The notes beneath the pieces were generated by a model. It had not been told where the DNA came from. It did no database searches and saw only the letters and a program-made list of their open reading frames with translations. Of a DNA stretch of 64,000 nt, positions 11,191 through 23,770 are shown one piece after another. Numbering within the stretch: the first letter of the stretch is position 1; each line of letters starts with the position of its first letter. This DNA comes from Muraenolepis orangiensis (lineage: Eukaryota > Chordata > Actinopteri > Gadiformes > Muraenolepididae): positions 1,243,419-1,307,418 of the forward strand of contig CM051020.1 in assembly GCA_027704905.1 (NCBI GenBank). Direction: 5' to 3'. The position numbers and the translations under genes are program-made.

Positions 11191-13012
11191 CATCAACGAG
11201 TACGCGTCGTCGGTCACCGGGTTCATCAAGAAGTGCATAGATGACGTTGTTCCGACCAAGTCGGTTCGGATATATCCCAACCAGAAACCGTGGATTAACG
11301 GCGATGTTCGCGCTGCCCTACATGCGCGTAACGCCGCCTTTGGTTCCGGGAATACGGAGGAATATACGAGAGCCCGTTACGACCTCCGTAAGACCATCGT
11401 CACTGCCAAGCGGGAGTATAAGGACAGAGTGGAAGATAAATTCAAGAAACACGATGCGAGGGGTATGTGGCAGGGGCTGCAGAAGATAACGAACTTCAGA
11501 GGGAGAACCAGTTGTGTAGAGAACTCCTCTACCTCCCTCCCAGGAGAGCTAAATACATTTTTTGCTCGGTTCGACGTAAACGGCAGCCCGCCGAAGCCAG
11601 CACCGACTGGGGAGACCAGCCAGCTGCGCATCTCGGAGGCGGATGTGCGCCGCACCTTTAAGCGGCTGAACATCCGTAAGGCGGCAGGCCCCGACGACAT
11701 CCCGGGCCGCGTCCTCAGAGCATGCGCAGACCAGTTGGCAGGAGTCTTTGCAGACATCTTCAACCTCTCCCTGTCCCAGGCTGTTGTCCCCGCGGTCTTC
11801 AAGATATCCACCATCGTGCCTGTCCCTAAACAAACCAAGGTAACATGCCTGAATGACTACAGACCTGTGGCCCTCACCTCGATCGTTAGCAAATGCTTCG
11901 AGAGGTTGGTCAAGGACTTTATTTGCTCCGTGTTACCTACCACGCTGGACCCATGGCAATTTGCATATCGTCAAAATAGATCCACGGACGACGCAATTGC
12001 CATGGCCCTCCACACTGCCCTTTCCCACCTGGAGGGGAAGAACTGTTATGTGCGAATGCTGTTTGTGGACTACAGCTCAGCATTCAACACAATAGTTCCT
12101 GCCAAGCTCGACACCAAGCTGAGAGGTCTAGGCGTACCCCCATCCATGTGCAGCTGGATACTGAACCTCCTGTCGGACCGCCGCCAGGTGGTGAGGATGG
12201 GCAGCACCACATCAGAGCCACTGACCCTCAACACGGGAGCCCCCCAGGGATGCGTGCTGAGCCCTCTCCTCTACTCCCTCTACACCCACGACTGCATGGC
12301 TATGCACAGCTCCAACGTCATCGTCAAGTTTGCTGACGACACGACAGTGATGGGCCTGATCGCCGGCGACGACGAGACAGCCTACAGGGAGGAGGTCGGA
12401 TCGCTGGAGCAGTGGTGCCAGGAGAACAACCTCGCCCTCAACGTCAAGAAGACCAAGGAGCTGATCGTGGACTTCAGGAGGCAGAGGGGAGAGCACAGCC
12501 CTATCTCCATCGACGGCGTTGCAGTAGAGAGGGTCAGCAGCTTCAAGTTCCTCGGCGTGCACATCTCCGAGGACCTCACATGGTCCACGCACACCACACA
12601 CGTGGTGAAAAGGGCCCAACAACGCCTGTATTTTCTCAGGCGTCTGAAGAAATTCAGCATGGGCCCCCGCATCCTGAGAACATTCTACAACGGCACCATC
12701 GAGAGTGTTCTGACAGGGTGTATCACCGCCTGGTACGGGAACTGCACGGCACTCGAGCGCAGAGCGCTCCAAAGGGTGGTGCGGACGGCCCAGTATATCG
12801 TTGGAGGTGAGCTCCCCTCCCTCCTGGACATTTACAACCAGCGGTGCGTGGCCAAGGCCAAAAGAATTATAAAAGACATTGCCCACCCCAGCCACGAACT
12901 TTACTCACTATTACCGTCAGGCAGGCGATACCGCAGTATCAAGTGTCGTACAAATAGGCTTAGAGATAGCTTCCACAGTCAGGCCATCAGGCTGCTGAAC
13001 AAGGGCGTATAA
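11165..13012 (+). CDS. LINE reverse transcriptase (615 codons, open)
   Basis: Reverse transcriptase of the LINE at 10050. Motifs in order: KAAGPDDIPGRVLRACADQL, NDYRPVALTSIVSKCFERLV, FAYRQNRSTDDAI, FVDYSSAFNTI, NTGAPQGCVLSPLLYSLYTHD, the catalytic FADDTTVMG, LNVKKTKELIVDFR and FKFLGVHIS. It ends with RRYRSIKCRTNRLRDSFHSQ. The frame is intact from 11165 to 13012. The true product would be fused to the upstream endonuclease, from which it is now separated by a frameshift. Its first Met here is probably not a natural start. Confidence 0.9.
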   Translation: MFRVASDNNINEYASSVTGFIKKCIDDVVPTKSVRIYPNQKPWINGDVRAALHARNAAFGSGNTEEYTRARYDLRKTIVTAKREYKDRVEDKFKKHDARGMWQGLQKITNFRGRTSCVENSSTSLPGELNTFFARFDVNGSPPKPAPTGETSQLRISEADVRRTFKRLNIRKAAGPDDIPGRVLRACADQLAGVFADIFNLSLSQAVVPAVFKISTIVPVPKQTKVTCLNDYRPVALTSIVSKCFERLVKDFICSVLPTTLDPWQFAYRQNRSTDDAIAMALHTALSHLEGKNCYVRMLFVDYSSAFNTIVPAKLDTKLRGLGVPPSMCSWILNLLSDRRQVVRMGSTTSEPLTLNTGAPQGCVLSPLLYSLYTHDCMAMHSSNVIVKFADDTTVMGLIAGDDETAYREEVGSLEQWCQENNLALNVKKTKELIVDFRRQRGEHSPISIDGVAVERVSSFKFLGVHISEDLTWSTHTTHVVKRAQQRLYFLRRLKKFSMGPRILRTFYNGTIESVLTGCITAWYGNCTALERRALQRVVRTAQYIVGGELPSLLDIYNQRCVAKAKRIIKDIAHPSHELYSLLPSGRRYRSIKCRTNRLRDSFHSQAIRLLNKGV

Positions 13013-13278
13013 CATATAACAATGTATATTTTATTACATTGATTTATATATATATATTGCTCTTTTCTGTGCTGATTTTTGCATTTTATAAATTGCATTT
13101 TTAATTTTTATTTTATATTCTTTATTCTATTTTTTATTCTATTTTTATCTATTTTTATTTTATCTTATTTTATAACTGCTGTCTGTCGTCGGGTATTGCA
13201 CACAAGAATTTCACATCACTGCTTTATACTAAACTGTTAACTGTGAAGTGACAATAAACTTGACTTGACTTGGTTGTG

Positions 13279-13693
13279 CTGACTGGTCGGTTAGGATGTT
13301 AGGAGTTGTGTTCCAGCTACAATGTGGTCCCACTGCTCATACCATACATCACTTGTTTCAAATGGCATGTAAGGTTGAACTTCCTGCTTCCCTACCCGTA
13401 ATAAAGAGATATTTAATGTTGTGATCCAGGATCGGCTAACTTCGCCAGATATTGTCCCAGTATTAAAAAAACTAAACAGATCCTGATTATCGGTACAGCC
13501 TACACAGCTCCACCTACTGGATGGAAAGAACAACAACACATACAGGCATTATAGACATTAGTAAACAACTTCTCAGACGCCGAAGGGACTGTAGTGAACA
13601 GCTCGAAAAACCCTCAATACTATCCAAGCTTACTGATCCCAGTGAGATAAGCGGACACCAATTGCATTAACTCTGCGGTGTTGGTGGATTCAG
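13279..13693. other. STEAP3 intron 3 remainder, no gene
   Basis: Matches 46526-46940 almost base for base. No gene or RNA recognised. Confidence 0.7.
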
Positions 13694-13858
13694 GTACAGA
13701 AGAACCAGGAGGACTCCTGGGTGTCGGAGGACGTGTGGCGGATGGAGATCTACATCTCCCTGGGCATCCTGAGCCTGGGTCTGCTGGCCGTGCTGGCCGT
13801 CTCCTCCCTGCCCTCCGTCTCCGACCGCCTCTCCTGGAGAGAGTTCACCTGCATTCAG

Positions 13859-15111
<1,253 letters not shown>

Positions 15112-15624
15112 AGGTCTGTGGGTTACATGGCGTTGCTGCTGGGCACAGCTCACGCCCTGGTCTTGGGCTGGAGCGGGTGGGTGGACCCCAGGCGGTACGT
15201 GTGGTACACCCCCCCCTCCTTCATCCTGGCCTGCCTGCTCCCGCTGGCCGTGCTGCTGGTCAGGGCCGCGCTGCTTCCTCCCTGCCTCAGCAACCGGCTG
15301 GAGCTGATCCGCAGAGGGTGGGAGCGGCCGGCCCGCCCCACGCCGCACAGCGTCCGCAAGGGAGACGGGATGACGGGGCTAAAGCTCTAAAGAGACACCT
15401 GGGAAATTGATACAGGTAAGAGAGACCAACCCAGATGGGATGTTCCTATACGGCATTACTATTCACCAGGAAGCCCTGTGTACATCTGGGTTGCAACTTG
15501 AGCATGTCACAATGGCTATTCACCCTGCCTCCACTAGGGGGCAGCGTCAACCCGCATTTACATTTCCCCCACACCTGTTTGTGTGTGTGTTATTGTATTG
15601 AAGTATATTATAGTGTATTTAACT

Positions 15625-15785
<161 letters not shown>

Positions 15786-16123
15786 CAAGCTGCTGTCTAA
15801 GTTACACCAAACAGTGGTTGCCATGTAAAGGACTGACCCACTATACGCTGCAGACCATCCATGGGTCATGTGACATCCCAGCTGTCATGTGACTAAGACC
15901 TTCACAAGAGAATCCTTAGTGTATTGAGTTATAGTGTTATGTTCTATTGCTTCATCCATCACACTAGAAGCCCTAAGAAAGATGGCTAAAGATTTGATAG
16001 ATATTTGATAGATTGATAGATATTAAATGTTACCCTAAATGTGCAGAATATTCAACAAATATAACGTTATTTTAAAAGTTATTTAAAAAATGGTTTTAAA
16101 TCCATTTGTCCTCCAAGTGTGGT

Positions 16124-16635
16124 GGTTCATATCTGAGGGAGTGTGTTTCCTTCCTTCCTCGTTCCCTTTCCTACCCTGAGGGTTCATATCTGAGGGAGTG
16201 TGTTTCCTTCCTTCCTCGTTCCCTTTCCTACCCTGAGGGTTCATATCTGAGGGAGTGTGTTTCCTTCCTTCCTCGTTCCCTTTCCTACCCTGAGGGTTCA
16301 TATCTGAGGGAGTGTGTTTCCTTCCTTCCTCGTTCCCTTTCCTACCCTGAGGGTTAATATCTGAGCGAGTGTGTTTCCTTCCTTCCTCGTTCCCTTTCCT
16401 ACCCTGAGGGTTCATATCTGAGGGAGTGTGTTTCCTTCCTTCCTCGTTCCCTTTCCTACCCTGAGGGTTCATATCTGAGGGAGTGTGTTTCCTTCCTTCC
16501 TCGTTCCCTTTCCTACCCTGAGGGTTCATATCTGAGGGAGTGTGTTTCCTTCCTTCCTCGTTCCCTTTCCTACCCTGAGGGTTCATATCTGAGGGAGTGT
16601 GTTTCCTTCCTTCCTCGTTCCCTTTCCTACCCTGT
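16124..16635. repeat. 57-bp minisatellite, copy 1 (9 units)
   Basis: Each unit starts GGTTCATATCTGAGGGAGTG and contains the pyrimidine-rich block TTTCCTTCCTTCCTCGTTCC. One unit is variant (GGTTAATATCTGAGCGAG). The homologous array at 49307-51641 has 41 units. The 239-codon minus-strand ORF through it is a by-product of the 19-codon period and is not called. Confidence 0.97.
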
Positions 16636-16906
16636 ACTTCCTCCTCACAGTTTCCACCGTCCCACAATAAAAGTGTGTGCCGATCCGTCCGAGAGCCGAA
16701 CCCTTGAGCTGATCTGAAGTGAGTATCCGTAGTCCTATGGACATGAAGGCCTACAGTCAATAATATAATTATATAGATAACAGAATAGATCATCAAACTC
16801 AATGGACATTAATGTAACCGGCCTGTGGCTCAGCTAAAGTTACCTTTTCAGTTGTTTTCACAGGAAGAAGAGAAATAGAATTGAACTGAATTATTCAGTA
16901 TACTGT

Positions 16907-17218
16907 ATGATGAATAATGAACATGTAGGATGAATAATATACATGTAGGATGAATAATATACATGTAGGATGAATAATGAACATGTAGGATGAATAATGA
17001 ACATGTAGGATGAATAATGAACATGTAGGATGAATAATATACATGTAGGATGAATAATGAACATGTAGGATGAATAATGAACATGTAGGATGAATAATAT
17101 ACATGTAGGATGAATAATGAACATGTAGGATGAATAATATACATGTAGGATGAATAATGAACATGTAGGATGAATAATGAACATGTAGGATGAATAATGA
17201 ACATGTAGGATGAATAAT
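16907..17218. repeat. 20-bp minisatellite, copy 1 (about 15-16 units)
   Basis: Units ACATGTAGGATGAATAATGA and ACATGTAGGATGAATAATAT alternate irregularly. Copy 2 has about 11 units (51914-52128), with a GGACATG variant instead of the ATACATG one, so the arrays have homogenised separately. Confidence 0.95.
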
Positions 17219-17737
17219 GGATAATGAACACTTTTGTACTTTTTCTTATAGGTTCCCTTGGTTGTATTTTAAGTGGAACTTTACACTAGTTTGACATTTT
17301 GATCACCAAAGATACCAATGTGAAGTTAAATAAGTGTGGCAAAAAAGACTGTCAACAAAATGATTCTTTATGGAGAAAGTTGTATCCACACGTATGTATA
17401 TATGTATATATATATAAACACATGTTGGCCTTTACTTTGTTCTGTGAACAACAAATATATGTTTTATGAATACTATTAAATATTGAAAGAAAACAAAAAC
17501 TGTATATGAATCTTATGCTGATATTGAATATGCAAACACATTACATTACATACACACATACAATACACCTTAATTATTACATCAACTATTTATTCTTAGG
17601 ACTTCTCAATCTTAAATGGAAGAAAGAATGGCAATAGAGCGCACACTGAACATTCCCCAAAGGAATGGAAATGGAAACTCTGATCAATCCAACATAACCC
17701 AGGGCTCTACATGACCCGCCCCTTTGAAGTGATTGGG
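17219..17737. other. TLR downstream DNA; empty site of the copy-2 solo LTR at 17472-17476
   Basis: No gene. Matches 52131-52383 plus 52984-53249. The sequence GAATACTATTAAATATTG here is uninterrupted, whereas in copy 2 a 600-bp LTR sits between two ACTAT copies. Confidence 0.85.
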
Positions 17738-18237
17738 NNNNNNNNNNNNNNNNNNNNNNNNNNNNNNNNNNNNNNNNNNNNNNNNNNNNNNNNNNNNNNN
17801 NNNNNNNNNNNNNNNNNNNNNNNNNNNNNNNNNNNNNNNNNNNNNNNNNNNNNNNNNNNNNNNNNNNNNNNNNNNNNNNNNNNNNNNNNNNNNNNNNNNN
17901 NNNNNNNNNNNNNNNNNNNNNNNNNNNNNNNNNNNNNNNNNNNNNNNNNNNNNNNNNNNNNNNNNNNNNNNNNNNNNNNNNNNNNNNNNNNNNNNNNNNN
18001 NNNNNNNNNNNNNNNNNNNNNNNNNNNNNNNNNNNNNNNNNNNNNNNNNNNNNNNNNNNNNNNNNNNNNNNNNNNNNNNNNNNNNNNNNNNNNNNNNNNN
18101 NNNNNNNNNNNNNNNNNNNNNNNNNNNNNNNNNNNNNNNNNNNNNNNNNNNNNNNNNNNNNNNNNNNNNNNNNNNNNNNNNNNNNNNNNNNNNNNNNNNN
18201 NNNNNNNNNNNNNNNNNNNNNNNNNNNNNNNNNNNNN
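17738..18237. other. Assembly gap (500 N)
   Basis: Exactly 500 N, a conventional placeholder. The left flank matches 53249 and the right flank matches about 58374 in copy 2. About 5.1 kb, including the C-terminal LRRs, transmembrane segment and TIR exons of the copy-1 TLR, is therefore missing rather than 500 bp. Confidence 0.97.
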
Positions 18238-19460
18238 ATTCTGAGACGTGTCATATTGGCAAAATCATCGCAGCCAAGCACACTGATGTTATTGAAGCTG
18301 AGATCCAGTTTTGAGAGTGTTGACACACTCCTTATGGCAGGGGGGACCGATGAGAGAAGGTTCAACTTCATGATTAAAACGTTTAGCGAACTAAGAGATT
18401 GAAATGAATTGTCAGAGAGGACAGTTATCTTATTCTGCCCCAAGTCCAATTCTTTCACATTTTCGCACAAGTGCAGCAAGTCTGAACTAAGGACTTTGAT
18501 GCGGTTGTTTTGGACTTTAAGAGAGATCAGTGATGGGATTGTGCAGGACATATTGATGAGAACCCCCAGGTTGATATTCATATGGTTCAACCTGAGATAC
18601 TTCAGTGAAGAGTTAAAGGTCTCTAGAACTTCATGTAGTTCATGTGATGAGCGGACCCCACTGATGTCTAGTTTGGACACGCCTCTAAGGTAGGATTTAT
18701 CCTTTACCTCCCAGACGATATGATGCTTTTTACCGCGGTCCTCAAGGTCCAAGGTTGTGAGGTTGGGAAAGATATCTGCAGTGACCCCAAAAACCACAAG
18801 CTGATTTAGAGACAAGTCCAGTGTAACAAGTTCTGTAGTCTTATTCGACAGCTCCCATGAATGAAAAGTGGAAATTTGGTTTTCTGGAATATACAGTTTT
18901 TGTAAATGTGGTGTATGTTGTAATATGTTCCTTAAGTGACACAGTTTGTTAAATCCTAGGTCCAAAAACTTTAGGTTGGTCAGAGACTTAAAAGAGGCAG
19001 GTGCTATTGTGCTGATCTTATTGTAAGTCAGTCTCAACACTGTGAGATTGACTAAGCCATCAAACATACCCTCCTGTAGATTGCCGAGCCTGTTGTTGTT
19101 TAAATTCAACACTTCTAGAGAGATTTGAGTCACAAAAGTGCCAGATTCAATGTTGGAGATCCCATTGTTGTTCAGGTATAAGCGCAACAGATTTGGTACA
19201 TTTTCCAAATTGGTTTTATTTAATTTGGAAAGTTTGTTTCCAGACAGATCTATACTTGTCACTCTTGGTGGAAGGTCCTTTGGAAATTCAATTAACTTAA
19301 TTAACTTTTTCGTACAGATGGCCTTTGTGTGGTTTGTGACACGGCAGTCCTTCAGCACATAACCAGAAGTTGGACAAATAAAACTGTTCAAAAATAAAAA
19401 TAATATTCCCAATGAACAGAGGCGAAGACTCCTTACTGACATCGCAATTTCCGTTTTCAC
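18238..19460 (-). CDS. Toll-like receptor, TLR11-family type, N-terminal part, copy 1
   Basis: An innate immune receptor ectodomain. Residues 1-34 form a signal peptide (LCSLGILFLFLNSF core), followed by a Cys-containing N-cap (YVLKDC...AIC). LRRs follow with the consensus LxxLxLxxNxL, for example SLEVLNLNNNRLGNLQEGMF and NLKFLDLGFNKLCHL. The frame is open from the ATG at 19460 into the gap. Start chosen at MKTEIAMSVRSLRLCSLG because the copy-2 paralogue starts at the equivalent Met (59583). Several replacements separate the two copies, including an NHTKAICTKKLIKLIE segment versus NTKASCDNLNE. The rest of the gene is lost in the N gap, so functionality cannot be judged. Assignment to the TLR13/21/22/23 group is by general resemblance. 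Confidence 0.9.
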
Positions 19461-20139
19461 TTCAGCGCATCAAAAACGTGTGTTGGTAATTAGGAAATCT
19501 GGTTCTGTTTTATTTCTTCCAGTTCGAGGAATCCATCATGTAAAAAACAGCATCCAAAAAATCTGTCACACAGACACACAAAGATACACACAGTGGACAG
19601 CGGTCATTACAATCAGTTAGCCAAATAGTGTCATTGAGGCTGTCTACATATCAACTTTATAGAAACATCATTGTGTGGCATGTTTTGGTGAAGATACAGG
19701 TTACTGGAGCCCAACACATAGCAGTGGACATGGCAGAAAGGGATGGTTCATGGTTGGACCAACGGAGCGCTCCTATCAGTTGTTTTGGATGGGCTGGTCT
19801 AAGACACACATATTGTATTAAGTGATAGACCTATATATCGTACAGGCCTATTGTTTATAATATATACCTGTACAGACAGAACACATTGGTGCTATAATTC
19901 CTTCAAGCGCTTCTATCTTCTATCTTTAATTCTATCCTTAATTTTCCTTAATTTCCCTCGGGATTAATAAAGTTTTCTGAATCTGAATCTGAATCTGAAT
20001 CTGGCGTAAACGGGGTTTCCATGGCGGCTTAATTGTTACTCACTATACTACTATCTCTTACAGAACAAATCATTTTATAAAAAATAAAAAAATATTTACT
20101 TACGGTTAGTGCAATGTGCCGAATGGGCATATATGCATG

Positions 20140-20189
<50 letters not shown>

Positions 20190-20410
20190 TATATATATAA
20201 TATAAACCAAAGCATGGATAAGTAGTTTGACTGGTTTGATTAGGGTTAGGCTTAGTTTCTATGCTTTACCGCAGAAAAAAAAACTGTTTGAGTGAAAAAA
20301 GGTACATTAAGGTACATTAAGGTAAAGGAACATTAAGGTACATTAAGGTAAAGGTACATTAAGGTACATTAAGGTAAAGGAACATTAAGTTTTAAACACT
20401 TACATTTTGG
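19461..20410. other. TLR upstream region with simple repeats
   Basis: 19461-19680 matches 59584-59815. 19681-19845 has no counterpart in copy 2. At 19918-20003 a LINE/SINE-like 3' end (CCCTCGGGATTAATAAAG, then four GAATCT units) is absent from the copy-2 sequence at 60854. (AT)n lies at 20143-20184. An array of GGTACATTAA and GGTAAA units lies at 20302-20390. I saw no convincing promoter motif. Confidence 0.7.
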
Positions 20411-21406
20411 GTCAGTTCAGAAACCTTTATCCTCAAAACATCTTTCTCAACGTAGTCTTTTCTACTTCAATTTCTTGATGCTTATGGAAAATCCAACTTA
20501 CATCTGAATGAAAAACGCTGGTTTGAAAGAGTTTTATGTGTGGTGTGGAATAAATGAGGAAGTGAAAGATAGTCGTCAAAGGTTATAAACAAGAGGATAT
20601 GGATTATGATGATGATAAACCATTCAGGGCTAATTATATTTGTTTAAACGTTTCATTTGTGGTTTTATTTTGGACATTTGGTTTATGCATGTCAAATTGT
20701 ATTCACCTTAATTCAACTTAATTCCATAATTCAAAAAATGTAACTAACTACACACAACTAACTACACCTACAAGTAAAAGCAAATAGCAGACAGAAAATA
20801 CAATAGTCATACACAATACACAATTCTACAAAATAATGTATAAATAATATCTACTCAAGAGTAGTAAGATATGAAAGACAGGTAAAGTCAGATAGGAAGA
20901 AACAAAAGATATAGAAACAAACGTGCAATAATATACGAATATGGATCAGCATCAAAGTTCCTCTTAATAGAAAATGGGAACAACCGTTTAGTTTAAAATG
21001 AGCTACGTCATTTGTTACAGTTCCGCAATTCATGTTACCGGGGTTGTGCTTAATTGGGAAAATATTATCATCCTTAAATTATTTTAAAGACTGCTATTTA
21101 TAATACTGTATAAAGTTGTAATCAATCAATCATTCCACCTACAAAGAAAGCAAATGGAGATGGCATTGATTTCTCCTTGGCAAGTGTAACGGAATTATAG
21201 AAAGACGGTCAAATCAAACCCAAACAAATGAAGGAAATGAGGCAACAGAGCAAAAAGGTTCCCCTCCCCACTGTGTGAGAACCTTTCTCTCTCAACACGC
21301 TCAACACCAGGTTTGAATCAGTCTTAAAGACTGTAGGCTTAAACCTACATGCACACTTAAGGCTAAATGACTCTTTAAATAGTGCAAGTTCTGAAAAATG
21401 TAATTT

Positions 21407-21410
21407 GTGT

Positions 21411-21448
<38 letters not shown>

Positions 21449-21451
21449 GTG

Positions 21452-21514
<63 letters not shown>
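21407..21514. repeat. (GT)n microsatellite
   Basis: Dinucleotide run with a few GC interruptions. Homologous runs: 24165-24192 (short) and 63081-63272 (long). Confidence 0.95.
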
Positions 21515-21516
<2 letters not shown>

Positions 21517-21715
21517 AGTATACACAATGTTGATTGAAATCCTTACGTGGACATAGGTAATACAGTTAAAGTTAGGACATAGAAAATACAGTAGCGTTAT
21601 AACATACAGTAAGGAATAGGACATATGAAATACAGTTTAGGTTACGACATACAGTTAGGGTTATGACATGAGGGTAAGGAAAATAACTGATACACACACA
21701 CACACGATACAAGAT

Positions 21716-22380
21716 ACAAGATATTTATTTGCCATTTGTAACAAGTACATAGAAACGCTTCCTCCCCATTCCCTCCCACAGTATACATCTTAAAAACAAC
21801 ACCATACAAATATAAATGATATATACAATAAAATAAAATAAAAAAAAGAGCAGCAAATTGACATAAATGATATGTACATGTTTTTTTAGTTTTTTTGACA
21901 TGTAATGATAAAGTAATGTTAATGACATGTTATGATAGTGTAATGTTAATGACATGTTATGATAGTGTAATGTTAATGACATGTTATAATAGTGTAATGT
22001 TAATGACATGTTATGATAGTGAAATGTTAATGACATGTTATGATAGTGTAATGTTAATGACATGTTATGATAGTGTAATGTTAATGACATGTTATGATAG
22101 TGTAATGTTAATGACATGTTATGATAGTGTAATGTTAATGACATGTTATGATAGTGTAATGTTAATGACATGTTATGATAGTGTAATGTTAATGACATGT
22201 TATGATAGTGTAATGTTAATGACCTGTTATGATAGTGTAATGTTAATGACATGTTATGATAGTGTAATGTTAATGACATGTTATGATAGTGAAAGTGGCC
22301 TCACTCCTAGCAGGTCAGTAGGTCACTGCCTGGGGGTCAGCTCAGAATCCTTTATCCTCTAAACATCTTTCTCAGCGTAG
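21716..22380 (-). mobile_element. LINE 3' UTR fragment carrying a 27-bp minisatellite (21892-22293)
   Basis: The plus strand starts ACGATACAAGATACAAGATATTTATTTGCCATTTG and includes CCCATTCCCTCCCACAGTAT, a block shared with 24404, 40250 and 63479. The embedded array has about 15 units of the form TGTTATGATAGTGTAATGTT plus AATGACA. The last part (GGTCAGTAGGTCACTGCC) matches the LINE at 40410-40440. MLMTCYDSV-type ORFs through it are artefacts of the 27-bp period. Confidence 0.75.
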
Positions 22381-23021
22381 ACTTTTCTAATTATTTTTTA
22401 TTTTTTATTTCTTGATGCTTACAGAAAATCCAACTTATGTCTGAGTGAAAAACGCTGGTTTGAACAAGTTTTTTGTGTGGTGTGGAATAAATGAGGTAGT
22501 GAAAGATTATAAAAGGTCAAAGGTTATAAACAAGAGGATATGGATTATGATGATGATGATGTCAGTTCTATACACAGAATTTAACAACCTCATAACCATT
22601 GAGGGTTAATTATATTTGTTTAAACGTTCAGTTTCATTTGTCTTTTTATTTATGTAAAATTGTATTGCACCTAATTCACCTTAATTCCATAATTCCAAAA
22701 ATGTAACTAACTCCACACAACGAACTACACCTACAAGTAAAAGCAAATAGCAGACAGAAAATACAATAGTCATACACAATACACAATTCTACAAAATAAT
22801 GAATAAATAATAAATAATATCTACTCAAGAGTAGTAAGATATGAAAGACAGGTAAAGTCAGATAGGAAGAAACAACAGATATAGAAACAATCGTGCAATA
22901 ATATACGAATATGGATCAGCAACACAGTTCCTCTTAATAGAATATGGGAACAACCGGTTAGTTTAAAATAAGCTACGTCATTTGTTACCGTGGTTGTGCT
23001 TATTTGGGAAAATATTATCAT

Positions 23022-23770
23022 TTACATTTACATTTAGGGCATTTGGCAGACGCTTTTATCCAAAGCGACTTACAAGGAGTACATTAGTTGAAGCAGACAA
23101 TAGCATAACGCTGAGGTACGTGAACATAATAATAGAGCAGTTCACAAGCATTCATATTAACAAGATGAATAACACAATTTGGTACTGCCAGGTCACCTGC
23201 TTAAGTAGCTGTGATAAGAGCTTGTTATCAACATTAAGGATATACACTTGCTAGAATATACAACATGCTAAGAGCTATTAATGTCAGGACTTAAGCAAGT
23301 TAGGGGTTCACAAAGGAGAAGGAGGGTTCATGGAGAGTCCAGGTGGACTCTGAACAGGTGGGTCTTGAGTCTCTTGCGGAAGCTGGCGAGGGACTCTGCC
23401 ATCCGACATGAGACGGGAGTTCATTCCACCTGTGGAGCCAGAGCCCTGAAGAGCTGGGTCTTGGACGAGCGGCGCTTGGTTGTTTTCAGTGAAGGTCGAA
23501 CCAGTCGCCTGGCAGAAGTTGAGCGGAGTGCTCTGGCTGGGATGTAGGGCTTGACCAACGTTTGGAGGTAGGTTGGGGCAGTTCCATTGACTGCCCTGAA
23601 GGTCAGTACCAGAGTCTTGAACTTGATGTGAGCATTTACCGGAAGCCAGTGGAGATCGTGGAAGAGAGGGGTCACGTGGGAGAATTTTGGTAGGTTGAAT
23701 ACCAGGCGTGCCGCTGCGTTCTGGATGCGTTGGAGGGGCTTGGTAGCAGATGATGCAGAAAATGTTTCAG
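23022..23770 (-). mobile_element. L2-type LINE 3' fragment
   Basis: The minus strand reads the RT C-terminus (QRIQNAAARLVFNLPKFSHV, then LHWLPVNAHIKFKTLVLTF). It ends with the 3' UTR signature GTCGCTTTGGATAAAAGCGT and tail repeats seen on the plus strand as TTTACATTTACATTTAGGGC. It is flanked by an imperfect direct repeat of about 38 bp (GTTACCGTGGTTGTGCTTAT... at 22985-23021 and 23783-23819). That sequence is single in the neighbouring unit (21036-21072). The copy-2 counterpart is 61930-62685. Confidence 0.85.

Larger units (their letters stand above)
10050..13271 (+). mobile_element. Near full-length non-LTR retrotransposon (Jockey/CR1/L2/Rex group)
   Basis: A 3.2-kb element with an endonuclease-RT reading frame, an A/T-rich 3' UTR and tail AATAAACTTGACTTGACTTG. 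It is flanked by a 7-bp target-site duplication GGTTGTG (10043-10049 and 13272-13278). The empty site is visible in copy 2 as a single GGTTGTG at 46519-46525. It therefore inserted into intron 3 of the STEAP3 pseudogene after the segmental duplication. Truncated relatives lie at 7665-8290 and 43845-44905. Clade name is tentative. Confidence 0.95.

Noticed and set aside
12148..12895. Second-frame and minus-strand ORFs inside the LINE and gypsy pol regions
   Set aside because: Shadows of the RT coding frame in GC-rich sequence; no independent motifs.
16124..16635. CRISPR-like array (also 6665-8524, 21892-22293, 49307-51641)
   Set aside because: The repeats are head-to-tail with no unique spacers, no cas genes are present, and the DNA is eukaryotic.
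17586..18237. Continuation of the TLR frame through N to a C-terminal tail ending RSPKNK
   Set aside because: The frame is open only because N cannot encode stops. The tail corresponds to intergenic DNA at 53098-53249 in copy 2.
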